A stretch of DNA of 11,932 nucleotides from Zopfochytrium polystomum (GCA_025765615.1 JAIVFJ010000737.1:1-11932); one strand, 5' to 3'. Shown: positions 1 to 7,804, counted from the stretch's first letter. The notes: generated by a model from the sequence alone, not told the origin. Numbers and translations are program-made.

Positions 1-598
1 TCCTGATAATCAGAACTAATAAATAAAAAAGTGAGACAAAAAAGAACAGTCAGCCGACAGAAAAAAAAAAAACTACCTTCCCACTGACCTTCCAGATGAC
101 CTTCCAGACATTGTAGATGGCGACCTTGAGGTGCTATGGAGTAAGAGAAAAGTAAATGAGGTGCCAAAAACGAACTCAGTGGAACTCACAAAAAAAAATT
201 TGAAATGTGAAAGAAGCCGACGTTCTTGTGCAATCAAATCAAACAGCAGCAACGACAGCCACAAACGACAACAACGAATTAGCCCAAACCACGAACAATG
301 AACAAAAGTTAAAAAGAAATAGCAACCTGAAGTAAAAGCATACCGAGCGCAGCTCAGACAGTGGCCGACAGGAAAACAACTTTGCAGAGCTTATTGATTG
401 GATCTGGTGGACCCTCTCTTGATCGACTGAAACCAGTTACAACAGATAAGAAAGCCTAACACGATACCACTGGTTAAAAAAAAAGTTCAAGATTATTGTG
501 CACATACATACAAGCCTTGAGAAGGCCACTGAGAGGGCTTGAGCAAATGGAAACGGGGCTGACGAGCAGACTGTATGGCCCAGAGACGAGGCGAAGGC
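1..598. other. No gene recognised
   Basis: This A-rich stretch has short A runs and no convincing open frame, RNA gene or repeat family. Confidence 0.6.
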
Positions 599-676
599 GA
601 GGAGGCGTTACGAACGGCGACGACGAGGAGGCGTTACCAGCGGCGACGACAAGGAGGCGTTACCAGCGGCGACGAC
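599..676. repeat. 26-bp minisatellite, 3 copies
   Basis: Three consecutive 26-bp units of the form (g/a)aggaggcgttac(c/g)a(g/a)cggcgacgac lie at 599-624, 625-650 and 651-676, differing at a few positions. The unit length is not a multiple of three, so open frames through it are not expected to be coding. Confidence 0.9.
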
Positions 677-1057
677 CGGAACGAGGTGGAAAGACGACAA
701 TGAGTGGTAAAGCTCCCCACCGCCTATTGTGAGCGCTTTTGGTTTGGCCAGTCATTTACGATGGATAAGCTCAGACACTAGTAAAACTAAAGAACTTACA
801 AAGTGGATTGCGTCAACAAAGAAGGTGCCGCACCGAGACATGGACAAGTCGCCTGGAGGAGGTAGGAGATTAGCAAAAGTGAACAAAACGGGTTGCGACT
901 GTAAGTAAGCTGAGCACGTACGTATATGCGTAGTCAGGAATCAGGGGGAGCGAGTGTTGATCGGACAGTTGGCCGACAAATTTCACGAGACGGCCTCAAA
1001 TTGCTCTCACAGTGGCAGAGTCTTACTGGGCCAAAGGCGGCGGCGCTGGCGGTAGTT

Positions 1058-1082
1058 GAGACGTTGGTGAGACGTTGGTGAG
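1058..1082. repeat. 11-bp tandem duplication
   Basis: gagacgttggt occurs at 1058-1068 and again at 1069-1079, followed by a partial third unit (gag). Confidence 0.85.
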
Positions 1083-1329
1083 AAAGAAGACGACACTGAC
1101 GACAAGCACCACTCAATGAGTTGTTGGCGACGACGAAAGTTGGCGCTGGCGGCGAGTACTTCGAGACGAGGCGTTGCCGACGAGATGAGCAGGGGTGCCC
1201 AGCAAATGTTGAGTGCGCCGCACCAGAGACTGAGGCGGCAGTTGTGAGAGCAATAAGTTGGGGGGGTTGAGAGTGCAAGGCACTGAGCAAGTGAGCAGGT
1301 CAATTTATACGAAGTCGAACAAGATTGAG

Positions 1330-1331
<2 letters not shown>

Positions 1332-1414
<83 letters not shown>
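1332..1414. repeat. (GA)n microsatellite, about 41 units
   Basis: An uninterrupted GA dinucleotide run of about 83 bp directly precedes the first copy of the roughly 300-bp tandem duplication. It makes Arg-Glu and Leu-Ser repeats in spurious open frames on both strands. Confidence 0.97.
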
Positions 1415-1418
<4 letters not shown>

Positions 1419-1700
1419 AGCGAGCGCGCGAGCAGCAGAGTTACTTTGCACGTTGCAAAAGCAATTGCAGAAACAAAACTCAGCCTGCCAAGGCCATTGC
1501 TTCCAGGGCGACGTTTTCAAACTCAGTCTGTTGTGTCAGCGCCACGAGGAGGAACGCAGCAGGAGACAGCTTGGGAGAGAGAGAAAAGAAAACAGAAAAG
1601 CATTTTGACGTGCAGCGGAGCAAAGCATTTACAGAAAGGATTTCAAACACGAGCAAGGTGGTGACCAAGGGGGGCAGCAGAGAGACAGCAGAGAGACAGC

Positions 1701-1737
<37 letters not shown>

Positions 1738-2016
1738 AGCAGAGTTACTTTGCGCATTGCAAAAGCAATTGCAGAAACAAAACTCAGCCTGCCAAGGCCA
1801 TTGCTTCCAGCTAGCGGCGACGGTTTTTTTTTTCAAACTCAGTCTGTTGTGTCAGCGCCACCGAGGAGGAACGCAGCGAGACACAGCTTGGGAGAGAGAG
1901 CAAAAGAAACAGAAAAGCATTTTGACGCGCAGGGGAGCAAAGCATTTATAGAAAAAAATTCAAACACGAGCAAAGCGGGAGTGACGAAGGGGGGCAGCAG
2001 AGAGACAGCAGAGAGA
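1415..2016. repeat. Tandem duplication, two copies of about 290-300 bp
   Basis: Copy 1 (about 1415-1700) and copy 2 (about 1729-2016) start with agcgag...gcagcagagttactttgc and run through the shared blocks gcagaaacaaaactcagcct, ctcagtctgttgtgtcagcg and gaaaagcattttgacg. Both end ggggggcagcagagagacag. The offset at ttactttgc is 304 bp (1441 versus 1745). Copy 2 has a ctagcg insertion and T4 expanded to T10 at 1824-1833. Each copy is headed by a GA tract, and copy 2 contains no intact ORF. This is satellite-like, non-coding DNA. Confidence 0.92.
1701..1728. repeat. (GA)n microsatellite, 14 units
   Basis: A second, shorter GA run lies at the junction between the two copies of the tandem duplication. 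Confidence 0.95.
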
Positions 2017-3338
2017 AAGGATGTGACTGGCAGCATCAGACCAAAGGCTATCGGTTAGACGAGTGCCCCCCCACCGCTGAAGTGCACGCACACGCATCAG
2101 CACAAAGCCAAGCGCTGCACCCACCCGCCTGCACCTCCCTACCACTGCCGACCTCGAGCAGCGGACTTCAACGACAGCGACGACGTCGCCAACGCCTGCG
2201 ACATCCGCAACCCCACTCCGCACGCCAAAGGCCCACCACCGCCCCAGCAGACGCGGAAGGAGACCACCACCACGCTGAGGCCGACAAGCCCGCCTCCTCC
2301 ACCACCGCCTCTGCAAGGTGTGCTCTTCCTTCCCCCAATCGTAGTCACCGCACGCGCCACCTGCATTGCGTACCTTGCGCTGCGGCACTGGCGGCGTCGG
2401 AGACAGATGCGGGTTAGGGCGAAGCATGCTCGGACACTGGAATACCGGCATGTGGACCCCAACCTGCAAGGCGAAGAAGGTGGTGGTGCGCACATGGAGC
2501 TTGATGCCGTGGATGGAGCTCGCAAGGTTGGACAACAATGTAAGTTGTGAGCGCACACCTACCCTTTTCACCCGCCCTCCTGTTAATCAATTCGAAACCG
2601 TCTTGTCCCCACTCCCTGCAAAACTTCAAACCGGCCCCACTGCCACCTGCACCACCTAAGACGTCCTCCCCGTTGTGTACATCACCATTGCACCGACAAG
2701 CTGCCACTGCCTTGGCCATCCCAACTACACCTGCCGCCGCCACACCCGCACTGCTCAAGGCTTGCCCTTCCAGCGCTTGGACTGCTGTCCCTGCTGGCGC
2801 TGATTTCAGGGCGGTGGCGGCGTTGCGTGGACTGTGGCAAGAAGAGGCAAGGGCCGCACTATGACCGTGGAGGACGTTGGGGAGGCGGAGGGAAGGGGGC
2901 AGATCCAGGGTCGGGGGTGGCTGGAGCGGCGGTACGTGGGGTGCAAGGAGGTGGGTGGGATATGGTCGACTGGATGCACTTGACACAGGAGAGACACTCA
3001 AAAGCAAACAAAAAGGATAAAACGCAACACCAAAATTTCAGGGGACAGAAAGGATAAAATAAATTGAAAAACAATAAAAGACTACGTCGCTCGCAGCTTT
3101 GTGGATAGTGGAGCCTGGGCTTTTAAAGTTGGAGAGCTGATAAAACTTTGAAAGGGATTTCCAAAGAGCCCAAAACCGAGGGAGTCCGCCAATAATTACA
3201 GCAGGAACAAGTAACGTGAGGAAGCTGGAAAACCGACGATTTCGACTCCACTTTGCAATGCAGCCACATATGTACGAATTGAGCTATTGAGCTGAACTTT
3301 CACATGCGAATGGATATTGATAAGAACCAGCGATCATC
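2017..3338. other. GC-rich region without a recognisable gene
   Basis: Several overlapping frames of 60-200 codons are open on both strands, as expected for C-rich DNA with few stop codons. All give Pro/Ala/Arg/Ser-rich translations without motifs. No frame has better coding character than its overlaps. From about 3000 the sequence becomes AT-richer and featureless. Confidence 0.55.
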
Positions 3339-3573
3339 CTAATGCCGTCCAGAGAAGAACACCACAATACTGCATCTATCCGCCAACCTAGTGGGTCCCG
3401 ATGTGTGCAGCAGAAGCCTAGCCCCATTGCCATTCAGTCTCCAAAGCGACTTGAAGCATTCTGTTTCCCGCATCGAGGCGTTTCTTGAAACTGAGATAAC
3501 TGCAAGTGAGGAGAGCAGCACCTCCAAAAGTGAAGAAGAAGGCTCAAGTGGCGACGGCAATCAAGACAACTGA
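3339..3573 (+). CDS. Weak small ORF pair, acidic tail
   Basis: One frame reads MPSREEHHNTASIRQPSGSR, then CVQQKPSPIAIQSPKRLEAF, to a stop at about 3486. A second frame overlapping it reads VSRIEAFLETEITASEESST, then SKSEEEGSSGDGNQDN, to TGA at 3573. Together they could be a short protein with an acidic Ser/Glu tail and one frame shift at about 3470, matching the indel pattern of the main gene. There is no recognised family and no clear promoter, and chance is a real possibility. Confidence 0.2.
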
Positions 3574-3639
3574 GAGGCAATGAGGCCAACAACAATGAAG
3601 ACTCTGATTCTTTTATTTCGTTCCGAAAACCTGGGGGAC

Positions 3640-3847
3640 CCCCTTCGCTTCAATTTCAGTTGCTAGGGCACTCAACTCTGCAGAGTATCGGCCAAAAGGA
3701 GCGTTTTTTTTTTTTTTTTTGGACAATTTTATTGTCTTACTTCAAGGAGGCAGAAGTAGCTTTGGAAGAAAGAAATATCATTTCAAGCAAAAAACATAGG
3801 TAAAGGAGGCTGGGTGTTCTAGCATCCCCACCATTGAAGCGAAGGGG
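3640..3847. repeat. 15-bp perfect inverted repeat, 178-bp spacing
   Basis: CCCCTTCGCTTCAAT at 3640-3654 is exactly complementary to ATTGAAGCGAAGGGG at 3833-3847. A weaker match continues inward (TGCTAG in both arms, offset by 2). The arms enclose the poly(T) run and the AATAAA signal. This could be a small foldback or MITE-like element, or the eroded ends of a repeat at the 3' side of the main gene. No target-site duplication was found by eye. Confidence 0.55.
3704..3733 (-). promoter_or_regulatory. Possible polyadenylation signal followed by a genomic A17 tract
   Basis: On the minus strand, about 340 nt after the main gene's stop, AATAAA (3733..3728) is followed within about 10 nt by 17 consecutive A (3720..3704). 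AATAAA also sits in a small hairpin (GACAAT/ATTGTC, 3-nt loop). It could act as the gene's cleavage/polyadenylation signal. The genomic A tract resembles a retroposed tail, but introns in the gene argue against retroposition of the whole unit. Confidence 0.35.
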
Positions 3848-4072
3848 AAAAAAAGGTTTTTGATATCCAAGGTCTGGATGGCACCTACAAAAAAAACCCC
3901 TGTGCCTCATTGCAACAAGACAGGAACTGAAAATGAGTATGAAGAAAGCAGGCTGAGAGACAAACCAAAGGTAGAGATTCCGACAGCACAATCACGAAAG
4001 TCAGCACTTAGTAGCCAAGGAGAGAAAGGACGAAATAGAAAGTATTCAAATGGAGTGCATCCCGGCCATATC

Positions 4073-5212
4073 CTATGGCGCAAACATCACAGCGGCTACA
4101 ACAACAAAAGCCGGGTAGACCTGAAGGCCATTCCACCGCATCAATTTAAACCAGCTGGCTGGCGCAGAGCCTGTTTTTTCTGGGTTCAAAATATGCAGCT
4201 GGTTCATTCCAGGTAGTGCATTTGTTGAAGTCGTCAGTTGCCTGGCTCTGTCAAGAGCATGTCGGTGAGTTGCAAGCACTTTGAGAATATCCAAAATGAA
4301 AAACTTGCTCTGAAATCTGCAGTTTCCTTTCACTCCTTGTCCACCACAAACATCTTGAGGAAGGTAGCAGAAATAGCAGCTGGCAGAATCATCAAATTTA
4401 GCCCACACGTTTGATCCTTTAGTGGCATCAGAGTTAGGGCAACTCCCCCAACCTTTATGCATTCGTGCTGGCCCTGGTGCGACGCCCAACGCAAGGCAAA
4501 TTCCACAATCCGCTTTGTGTGCTTGATATGCTTGCTGGATACAAAGAATGGTTCTGGCCTTCATCTGAGGGTTTCCAATCACTCCAACTTGAGGAGGAGC
4601 TGCAGCTGGTGCTTGCCTTTGCTTTACAAATCCACTTTCAGTTGCGGGAATGGACCTTTGGATGTTGCTGCTGATGGGACTGAAATCAAATCTAGAGCCA
4701 GTTTCCCCAAAGGAAGGAAGAGCACCAGAGCCTACTGCACTTGCTGGCAGTGGTGATGCTCCAACCAAAGAGGACAAATCAAATGGAGGATAAGTCCCAG
4801 GAGCAGCAATGCCATGCCCTCCAACACCATCCGAAGCAGAACCCATCTCAACACTATTCAATCTACTTGCCTCTGGGGCTGTCACTGAGTTCAATCTTGG
4901 AAACAATCTGTCACCAGACTGGTTGCCCATTGAAAACATGAGGTGTTTTGGTGGAACAGCAAAATCAGAATCTAGACTTGTTGCAGGAATGAACTCCTCT
5001 TCAACTTGGCTTGCTCTTGTTGCTTCCTCCTCTCGCATGTCATTTGCTTCCAAGAAAACTCTTGGTCTCTTTTGCCCAAGGGGAATGGTTGAACTGTGGG
5101 GATGGAAGAAGAGTGCCCACTCCAGAGATTTCCGGCTGGCTTCTGAACAACTTGACTCCAACTTGATGAGGGGAAACTGGGGGGCCAGGCCTTGACAGAT
5201 CGAAGGGGCCAC
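4073..5212 (-). CDS. Cys-rich C-terminal region of the helicase protein
   Basis: This is the longest single open frame in the window (about 379 codons if the first ATG is used). It overlaps the preceding frame by about 170 nt, within which one frame shift is inferred. A polar, Ser/Pro/Gly-rich linker (about residues 1-210) precedes a Cys cluster: ADCGICLALG at about 4510..4480, then H-x4-W-x2-C (MHKGWGSC), then SCYFCYLPQDVC at about 4378..4346, then GNCRFQ. Spacing of this kind (CxxC, H, C, then CxxC, C, C) suggests a zinc-binding module and resembles the C-terminal tail of large fungal helicases of this type as I remember them. The frame ends WFKLMRWNGLQVYPAF... with TAG at 4075..4073, which may be the true stop. 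Confidence 0.7.
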   Translation of the reverse strand: MAPSICQGLAPQFPLIKLESSCSEASRKSLEWALFFHPHSSTIPLGQKRPRVFLEANDMREEEATRASQVEEEFIPATSLDSDFAVPPKHLMFSMGNQSGDRLFPRLNSVTAPEASRLNSVEMGSASDGVGGHGIAAPGTYPPFDLSSLVGASPLPASAVGSGALPSFGETGSRFDFSPISSNIQRSIPATESGFVKQRQAPAAAPPQVGVIGNPQMKARTILCIQQAYQAHKADCGICLALGVAPGPARMHKGWGSCPNSDATKGSNVWAKFDDSASCYFCYLPQDVCGGQGVKGNCRFQSKFFILDILKVLATHRHALDRARQLTTSTNALPGMNQLHILNPEKTGSAPASWFKLMRWNGLQVYPAFVVVAAVMFAP

Positions 5213-5849
5213 AAGAAGAGATTTGGTCTTCTGAAGAAAATGCAGGCGTTTTCCCCTTATTCCTGCTTTCTGCAGTTACAATAAAAGAAGCAGGAGGAGC
5301 ACTCTCCTCAGTTGCCAAACAAAGATCCTGGATCTTAGAATCTTCGCCTGCGATGGTTCTGCTGCAGACTTCCAAATGAACCAGGAGGCTGGGTTCCCAG
5401 TGATTGACAGGGTCACAAACATCACAGCCTGCATCTTGGCCATGTTCACTGCATGAAAAAGAGTCGGCATCAAAAAAGCTGGATATCGTCATCCGCCTGC
5501 ACTGGTTTCTGGAAACAAACTGTCTCATTGCATCTCCATCTGAGCTGACAGCATCATCTTTGAAGAAAATGCCTTCATAGGGTTCTTCTGCAGACTGTGA
5601 TTGTCCGTCATGGTGCAAAACAATCTGAGCACAAGCCTCTGACCCATCTCTCCCAGCTCTTCCTGCTGCTTGAACCCACTGAGTCAGGGAGAAGGGATGA
5701 CCAATGTGCAGTACAAGCCGAACATCTGGGCAATCCACTCCCGCACACAAGGCAGTTGTGCCAACAATTATTTTCAATCTCCCGTTCAAAAAATTGCGAA
5801 GATGATTGTCCAATATCTCATCTCCTTGTCCATCTTTAGACACATAGTA
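5040..5849 (-). CDS. RecQ-like helicase, motifs V and VI, plus CRR...CxxC zinc-binding region
   Basis: This long undisturbed segment begins YYVSKDGQGDEILDNHLRNF. Motif V follows (KIIVGTTALCAGVDCPDVRL), and then motif VI (WVQAAGRAGRDGSEAC, GRAGRDG at about 5663..5643). The arginine-finger motif and the 'GVDCPDVR' segment are diagnostic of RecQ-type helicases. About 65 residues further comes NQCRRMTISSFFDADSFSCS with CDVC at 5426..5415, equivalent to the RecQ zinc-binding Cys cluster. After about 5210 the frame becomes less coherent and another frame (next feature) carries the conserved C-terminus. The listed end at 5040 is therefore only the stop of this frame. Confidence 0.9.
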   Translation of the reverse strand, partial: YYVSKDGQGDEILDNHLRNFLNGRLKIIVGTTALCAGVDCPDVRLVLHIGHPFSLTQWVQAAGRAGRDGSEACAQIVLHHDGQSQSAEEPYEGIFFKDDAVSSDGDAMRQFVSRNQCRRMTISSFFDADSFSCSEHGQDAGCDVCDPVNHWEPSLLVHLEVCSRTIAGEDSKIQDLCLATEESAPPASFIVTAESRNKGKTPAFSSEDQISSCGPFDLSRPGPPVSPHQVGVKLFRSQPEISGVGTLLPSPQFNHSPWAKETKSFLGSK

Positions 5850-5923
5850 CTGAGAAAACTTGTCAGCTTTACTTCACAAGGCAAAAAAAAATCAACAGAT
5901 TGAAACTTTCAACACTTACTCAC
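5850..5923 (-). other. Intron within the helicase domain (74 nt)
   Basis: The donor is ACT|GTGAGTAAGT at 5923 and the acceptor is TTTTCTCAG ending at 5850; the interior is T-rich. A GTAAGT donor four bases further on (5919, 70 nt intron) is also available. The GTGAGT site gives a continuous frame into the next exon, whereas GTAAGT leaves a stop codon at the junction. Confidence 0.75.
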
Positions 5924-5998
5924 AGTCAAGGTTTCTGCCCACAAACGGCATCCTTCCTGCTGGTAACAAAGACCATCACAGACTGACCGCAATCAAGT
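5924..5998 (-). CDS. RecQ-like helicase, motif IV
   Basis: The reading GQSVMVFVTSRKDAV corresponds to motif IV (viVF..S...), followed after a one-base shift near 5945 by LWAETLT. This ends at a GTGAGT donor (5923). Joining LWAETLT to YYVSKDGQGDEILD across the intron restores the expected spacing to motif V. A T-run in the GCCGTTTG region is the likely place of the indel. Confidence 0.65.
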
Positions 5999-6110
5999 AC
6001 TCCCTCTCACTAGAATTTGAACATGCGCTTTAATTCCAGCTTGACCACCATGGACTTTGCGCACTTCCAATCTACATCTTTGCTCTCTGACTGGGGCTCT
6101 CACAACATGC
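5996..6110 (-). CDS. RecQ-like helicase, link between RecA domains
   Basis: In a shifted frame the sequence reads VVRAPVREQRCRLEVRKVHG, then GQAGIKAHVQILVRGST, and stops near 5999. The R.P..R....V pattern is the usual start of RecA domain 2 in RecQ-like enzymes (R.pt.R.n..y.V). One further shift at about 5997 leads to motif IV. Confidence 0.65.
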
Positions 6111-6360
6111 AGCTGTTGCAACCCATAAATTGCACCCAAGTAGCCTCCTGCTTTGGAGGCAGAGTTGCGGTTGTCAAGAGAAAAGGTACCTTGGCAGCCA
6201 GCTGGCCAAGGCTGTTAACATCCTGGAATATCGTGCGCCAAGAGTCAAAGAGTGCCACATGGGCTTCATCAATGACAAGCCTCTGAAGCCTACTAGATTT
6301 AATCAACGTCAGGGCATACTTGATGCATTCTGCGTTTAGCGCGGCATCCACAGTCCATAA
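6107..6360 (-). CDS. RecQ-like helicase, motifs II and III (DEAH, TATLP)
   Basis: The reading VDAALNAECIKYALTLIKSS is followed by RLQRLVIDEAHVALFDSWRT, with the DEAH box at 6270..6259. Next come PFLLTTATLPP (motif III) and VQFMGCNS. The Asp-Glu pair coordinates Mg2+ for ATP hydrolysis. The segment ends at a stop near 6100 with a frame change directly before the strand leading to domain 2. Confidence 0.9.
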
Positions 6361-6595
6361 CAATCACAGCAGTGGACATAGTGACAAGGTTCAGAGATGT
6401 GTGGCTCACATACTGTGCTTCAAGCCCAGCCTTTTCAACCCTCCGCACTATATCCTTTCCCAATGCAACAAAAGGCGTTAAAAACAGGACACAGAGTGGC
6501 TTACCACACTGTCTTTCTGCCTTGAGTGGACCAAGCCATATTTCTGTTTTTCCAGTTCCCGTCGGGAGAGCTGCAAGCAAATGCTTGGGCGTGCT
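6345..6595 (-). CDS. RecQ-like SF2 helicase, motifs I and Ia
   Basis: The frame reads KHLLAALPTGTGKTEIWLGP (Walker A PTGTGKT at about 6565..6545), then GKPLCVLFLTPFVALGKDIV (motif Ia, TP..AL..D), then RRVEKAGLEAQYVSH. This is the ATP-binding half of a superfamily 2 DNA helicase of RecQ type, which couples ATP hydrolysis to unwinding. Near 6355 the frame shifts, and the protein continues in the next segment with the DEAH box. Confidence 0.9.
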
Positions 6596-6865
6596 GCTGC
6601 TGCTGGTGCTTGCAAAGAAAATTGCTTTGCTTGACCACCATTTGCCCTGAGGACAATATCTTTTCCACACTGTGAATGAGCGTAATGCAGTCATCACAGA
6701 GCTTGGAACTGGGCCGTCCTTCAAACATGCGTGCACTATGCAAGAGGGTTCCCTGAGGTGATCCTTGTCTGGATAAGCTTTGACCTTCAATGACTCAAAT
6801 TCTTTGCAACTGACAAACCACAATAGCTTCATCATCCCCATCAGCGTCCTTGACATAAGACTGTC
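6590..6865 (-). CDS. Recombinase-helicase linker and Q-motif region
   Basis: Coherent pieces come from two frames: DADGDDEAIVVCQLQRI (before a TGA near 6800), then SLKVKAYPDKDHLREPSCIV with HACLKDGPVPSSVMTALRSF, then HSVEKILSSGQMVVKQ. The SSGQ...Q stretch lies about 25 residues before Walker A, where RecQ-type helicases carry their Q motif. Two or more single-base shifts are needed to connect the pieces. A CAG/CTG-rich run near 6594-6609 encodes a Ser- or Gln-rich spacer depending on frame. Confidence 0.45.
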
Positions 6866-7080
6866 ATCCACCGAGCCCCAAGAATTCGTGCCACTTGTTT
6901 GAAGCAGCAAGAAAGGCCCCCATGACGGACTCATTGACACCAACGACATCCTCTTGTGTCAGCCCATAGTACTTGAGGGCAGTCTTGACAGAGTGGCCTG
7001 CTTGCAAGGTGAGTGCCACACCCACTTGGGAAAGCTGCTCTGTGCTTTCAAGCTCATGGAGAAAGCTCTGCCTCGTATGC
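6864..7080 (-). CDS. Tyrosine recombinase-like domain, C-terminal half with GHS...KYYG
   Basis: The reading LTLQAGHSVKTALKYYGLTQ includes a His (GHS, 6998..6990) followed nine residues later by the second Tyr of KYYG (6971..6963). This matches the GH..xxT...Y spacing of the tyrosine-recombinase C-terminus, where Tyr is the DNA nucleophile. A helical tail follows (DVVGVNESVMGAFLAASNKW, then HEFLGLGG). The frame stops at TGA 6866..6864. The helicase reading resumes at once, one frame partly in the same frame (YVKDADGDDEAIVVCQLQ), so this stop is probably another disruption. Confidence 0.6.
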
Positions 7081-7089
7081 CAAGCCATC

Positions 7090-7250
7090 GGTTTTCCTCC
7101 TCGTTGGTATCAGGTCAGCTGATCCCAGCTGCATAGCCTCACGTGAGCCAAGTTTTGCCCTTATCACAAAAGCCTGTACTTGCCGGAACATGCGTATTCC
7201 AGTGGCAGCTCCGAGGCCATATGCGCAGTCTTGAGGGACATGTCTTGTGA
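7090..7250 (-). CDS. Tyrosine recombinase-like domain, middle segment
   Basis: In a shifted frame the sequence reads VPQDCAYGLGAATGIRMFRQ, then VQAFVIRAKLGSREAMQLGS and ADLIPTRRK. The RMFRQVQAFVIRAKLG helix lies where the box II helix (HxxR in canonical recombinases) is expected. No clear His-x-x-Arg is visible, so the catalytic set may be variant or the alignment off. The frame then changes at about 7080 into the segment carrying the C-terminal His and Tyr. Confidence 0.5.
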
Positions 7251-7572
7251 CAGATCATCAGGCTTCACAACCCCTCCCTTGGCCCAAAACAGCAAGGGAG
7301 GACATTCCTGCTGAAACACAACAGTCTCAATCATCATGTGCAGAGGATGCCCCTGCACAAGCCAGTCTACAAGAATTTGGCCCACAGCTTTTGGCAAAAA
7401 GTGCAGGACAAACTGATTCCCTCTTTGCCATGCTTTACTGTAGCCTTGCTGCAGGAAAACCCGTCCGTTGAACAGGCGCACTGTTCGAGGCCAATCAGTA
7501 TCATTCTGCACCAGGGCAGCCAGTAGCTCCGTGGCCCTGTTTGAAGCGCCTGCAGTGAACATGATACATGTG
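7245..7572 (-). CDS. Tyrosine recombinase-like domain, N-terminal half (box I and Lys region)
   Basis: The frame reads MFTAGASNRATELLAALVQN. This resembles box I of tyrosine recombinases (TG.R..EL), with the candidate catalytic Arg in NRATELL at 7541..7521. It is followed by RTVRLFNGRVFLQQGYSKAW, in which the Lys of YSK sits where the beta-hairpin Lys of the family would lie. Next comes NQFVLHFLPKAVGQILVDWL, typical of the helix after that hairpin. The reading is unbroken for about 110 codons and then changes frame at about 7245. Catalytic residue assignments are by pattern and would need a structural alignment. Confidence 0.55.
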
Positions 7573-7800
7573 GCCCAAACTCTTTTTGAACTGACGCACA
7601 TCTGAAAGCCAATCCACTGCCGTTTCCATCTTCAACCCCCTAGGGAAGGTTTGTCCAATTTCAGCAGCCAGCCTCTCATTGCTCAATTTAGACTCATCAA
7701 AAAAATATCTGAGAGCCCTTTTCTTCAAATCAGATCCAGCGCCGACAGCATTGCAATTGCAGGTTGAGAGACAATGAAAATCCATTGGTGGAGTCCCACA
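7501..7800 (-). CDS. Linker segment 5, just before the recombinase-like core
   Basis: From about 7840 to 7745 a different frame reads LERGCVCLKDNLWDSTNGFS, then LSLNLQLQ. From 7785 the earlier frame reads GAGSDLKKRALRYFFDESKL, then SNERLAAEIGQTFPRGLKME and TAVDWLSDVRQFKKSLGHMY. The second part is convincingly coding and leads directly into the recombinase-like segment after a frame change near 7570. Function is unknown. It probably belongs to the helical N-terminal half of the recombinase-like unit. Confidence 0.45.
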   Translation of the reverse strand, partial: CGTPPMDFHCLSTCNCNAVGAGSDLKKRALRYFFDESKLSNERLAAEIGQTFPRGLKMETAVDWLSDVRQFKKSLGHMYHVHCRRFKQGHGATGCPGAE

Positions 7801-7804
7801 GATT

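Noticed and set aside
496..732. 78-codon Arg-rich plus-strand frame
   Set aside because: It runs through the 26-bp minisatellite, whose unit is not a multiple of three, and has no motif.
1258..1951. Long open frames with Arg-Glu (plus strand) and Leu-Ser (minus strand) repeats
   Set aside because: They are translations of the GA microsatellites and the tandem duplication. The two copies are read in different frames, so there is no protein-level repeat.
1332..2016. CRISPR-like array
   Set aside because: Only two long copies without regular short repeats and spacers; the context is eukaryotic.
1960..2571. 203-codon minus-strand frame and its overlaps
   Set aside because: GC-rich DNA with open frames on both strands; composition is low-complexity and no frame stands out.
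2414..3007. 197-codon minus-strand Ala/Pro/Ser-rich frame
   Set aside because: No motif, competing frames on the other strand, and no supporting signals.
4809..5195. 128-codon plus-strand frame
   Set aside because: Antisense shadow of the C-terminal part of the helicase gene.
5850..5919. GTAAGT at 5919 as the donor of the helicase intron
   Set aside because: It leaves a stop codon at the junction, whereas GTGAGT four bases upstream gives a continuous frame with normal motif spacing.
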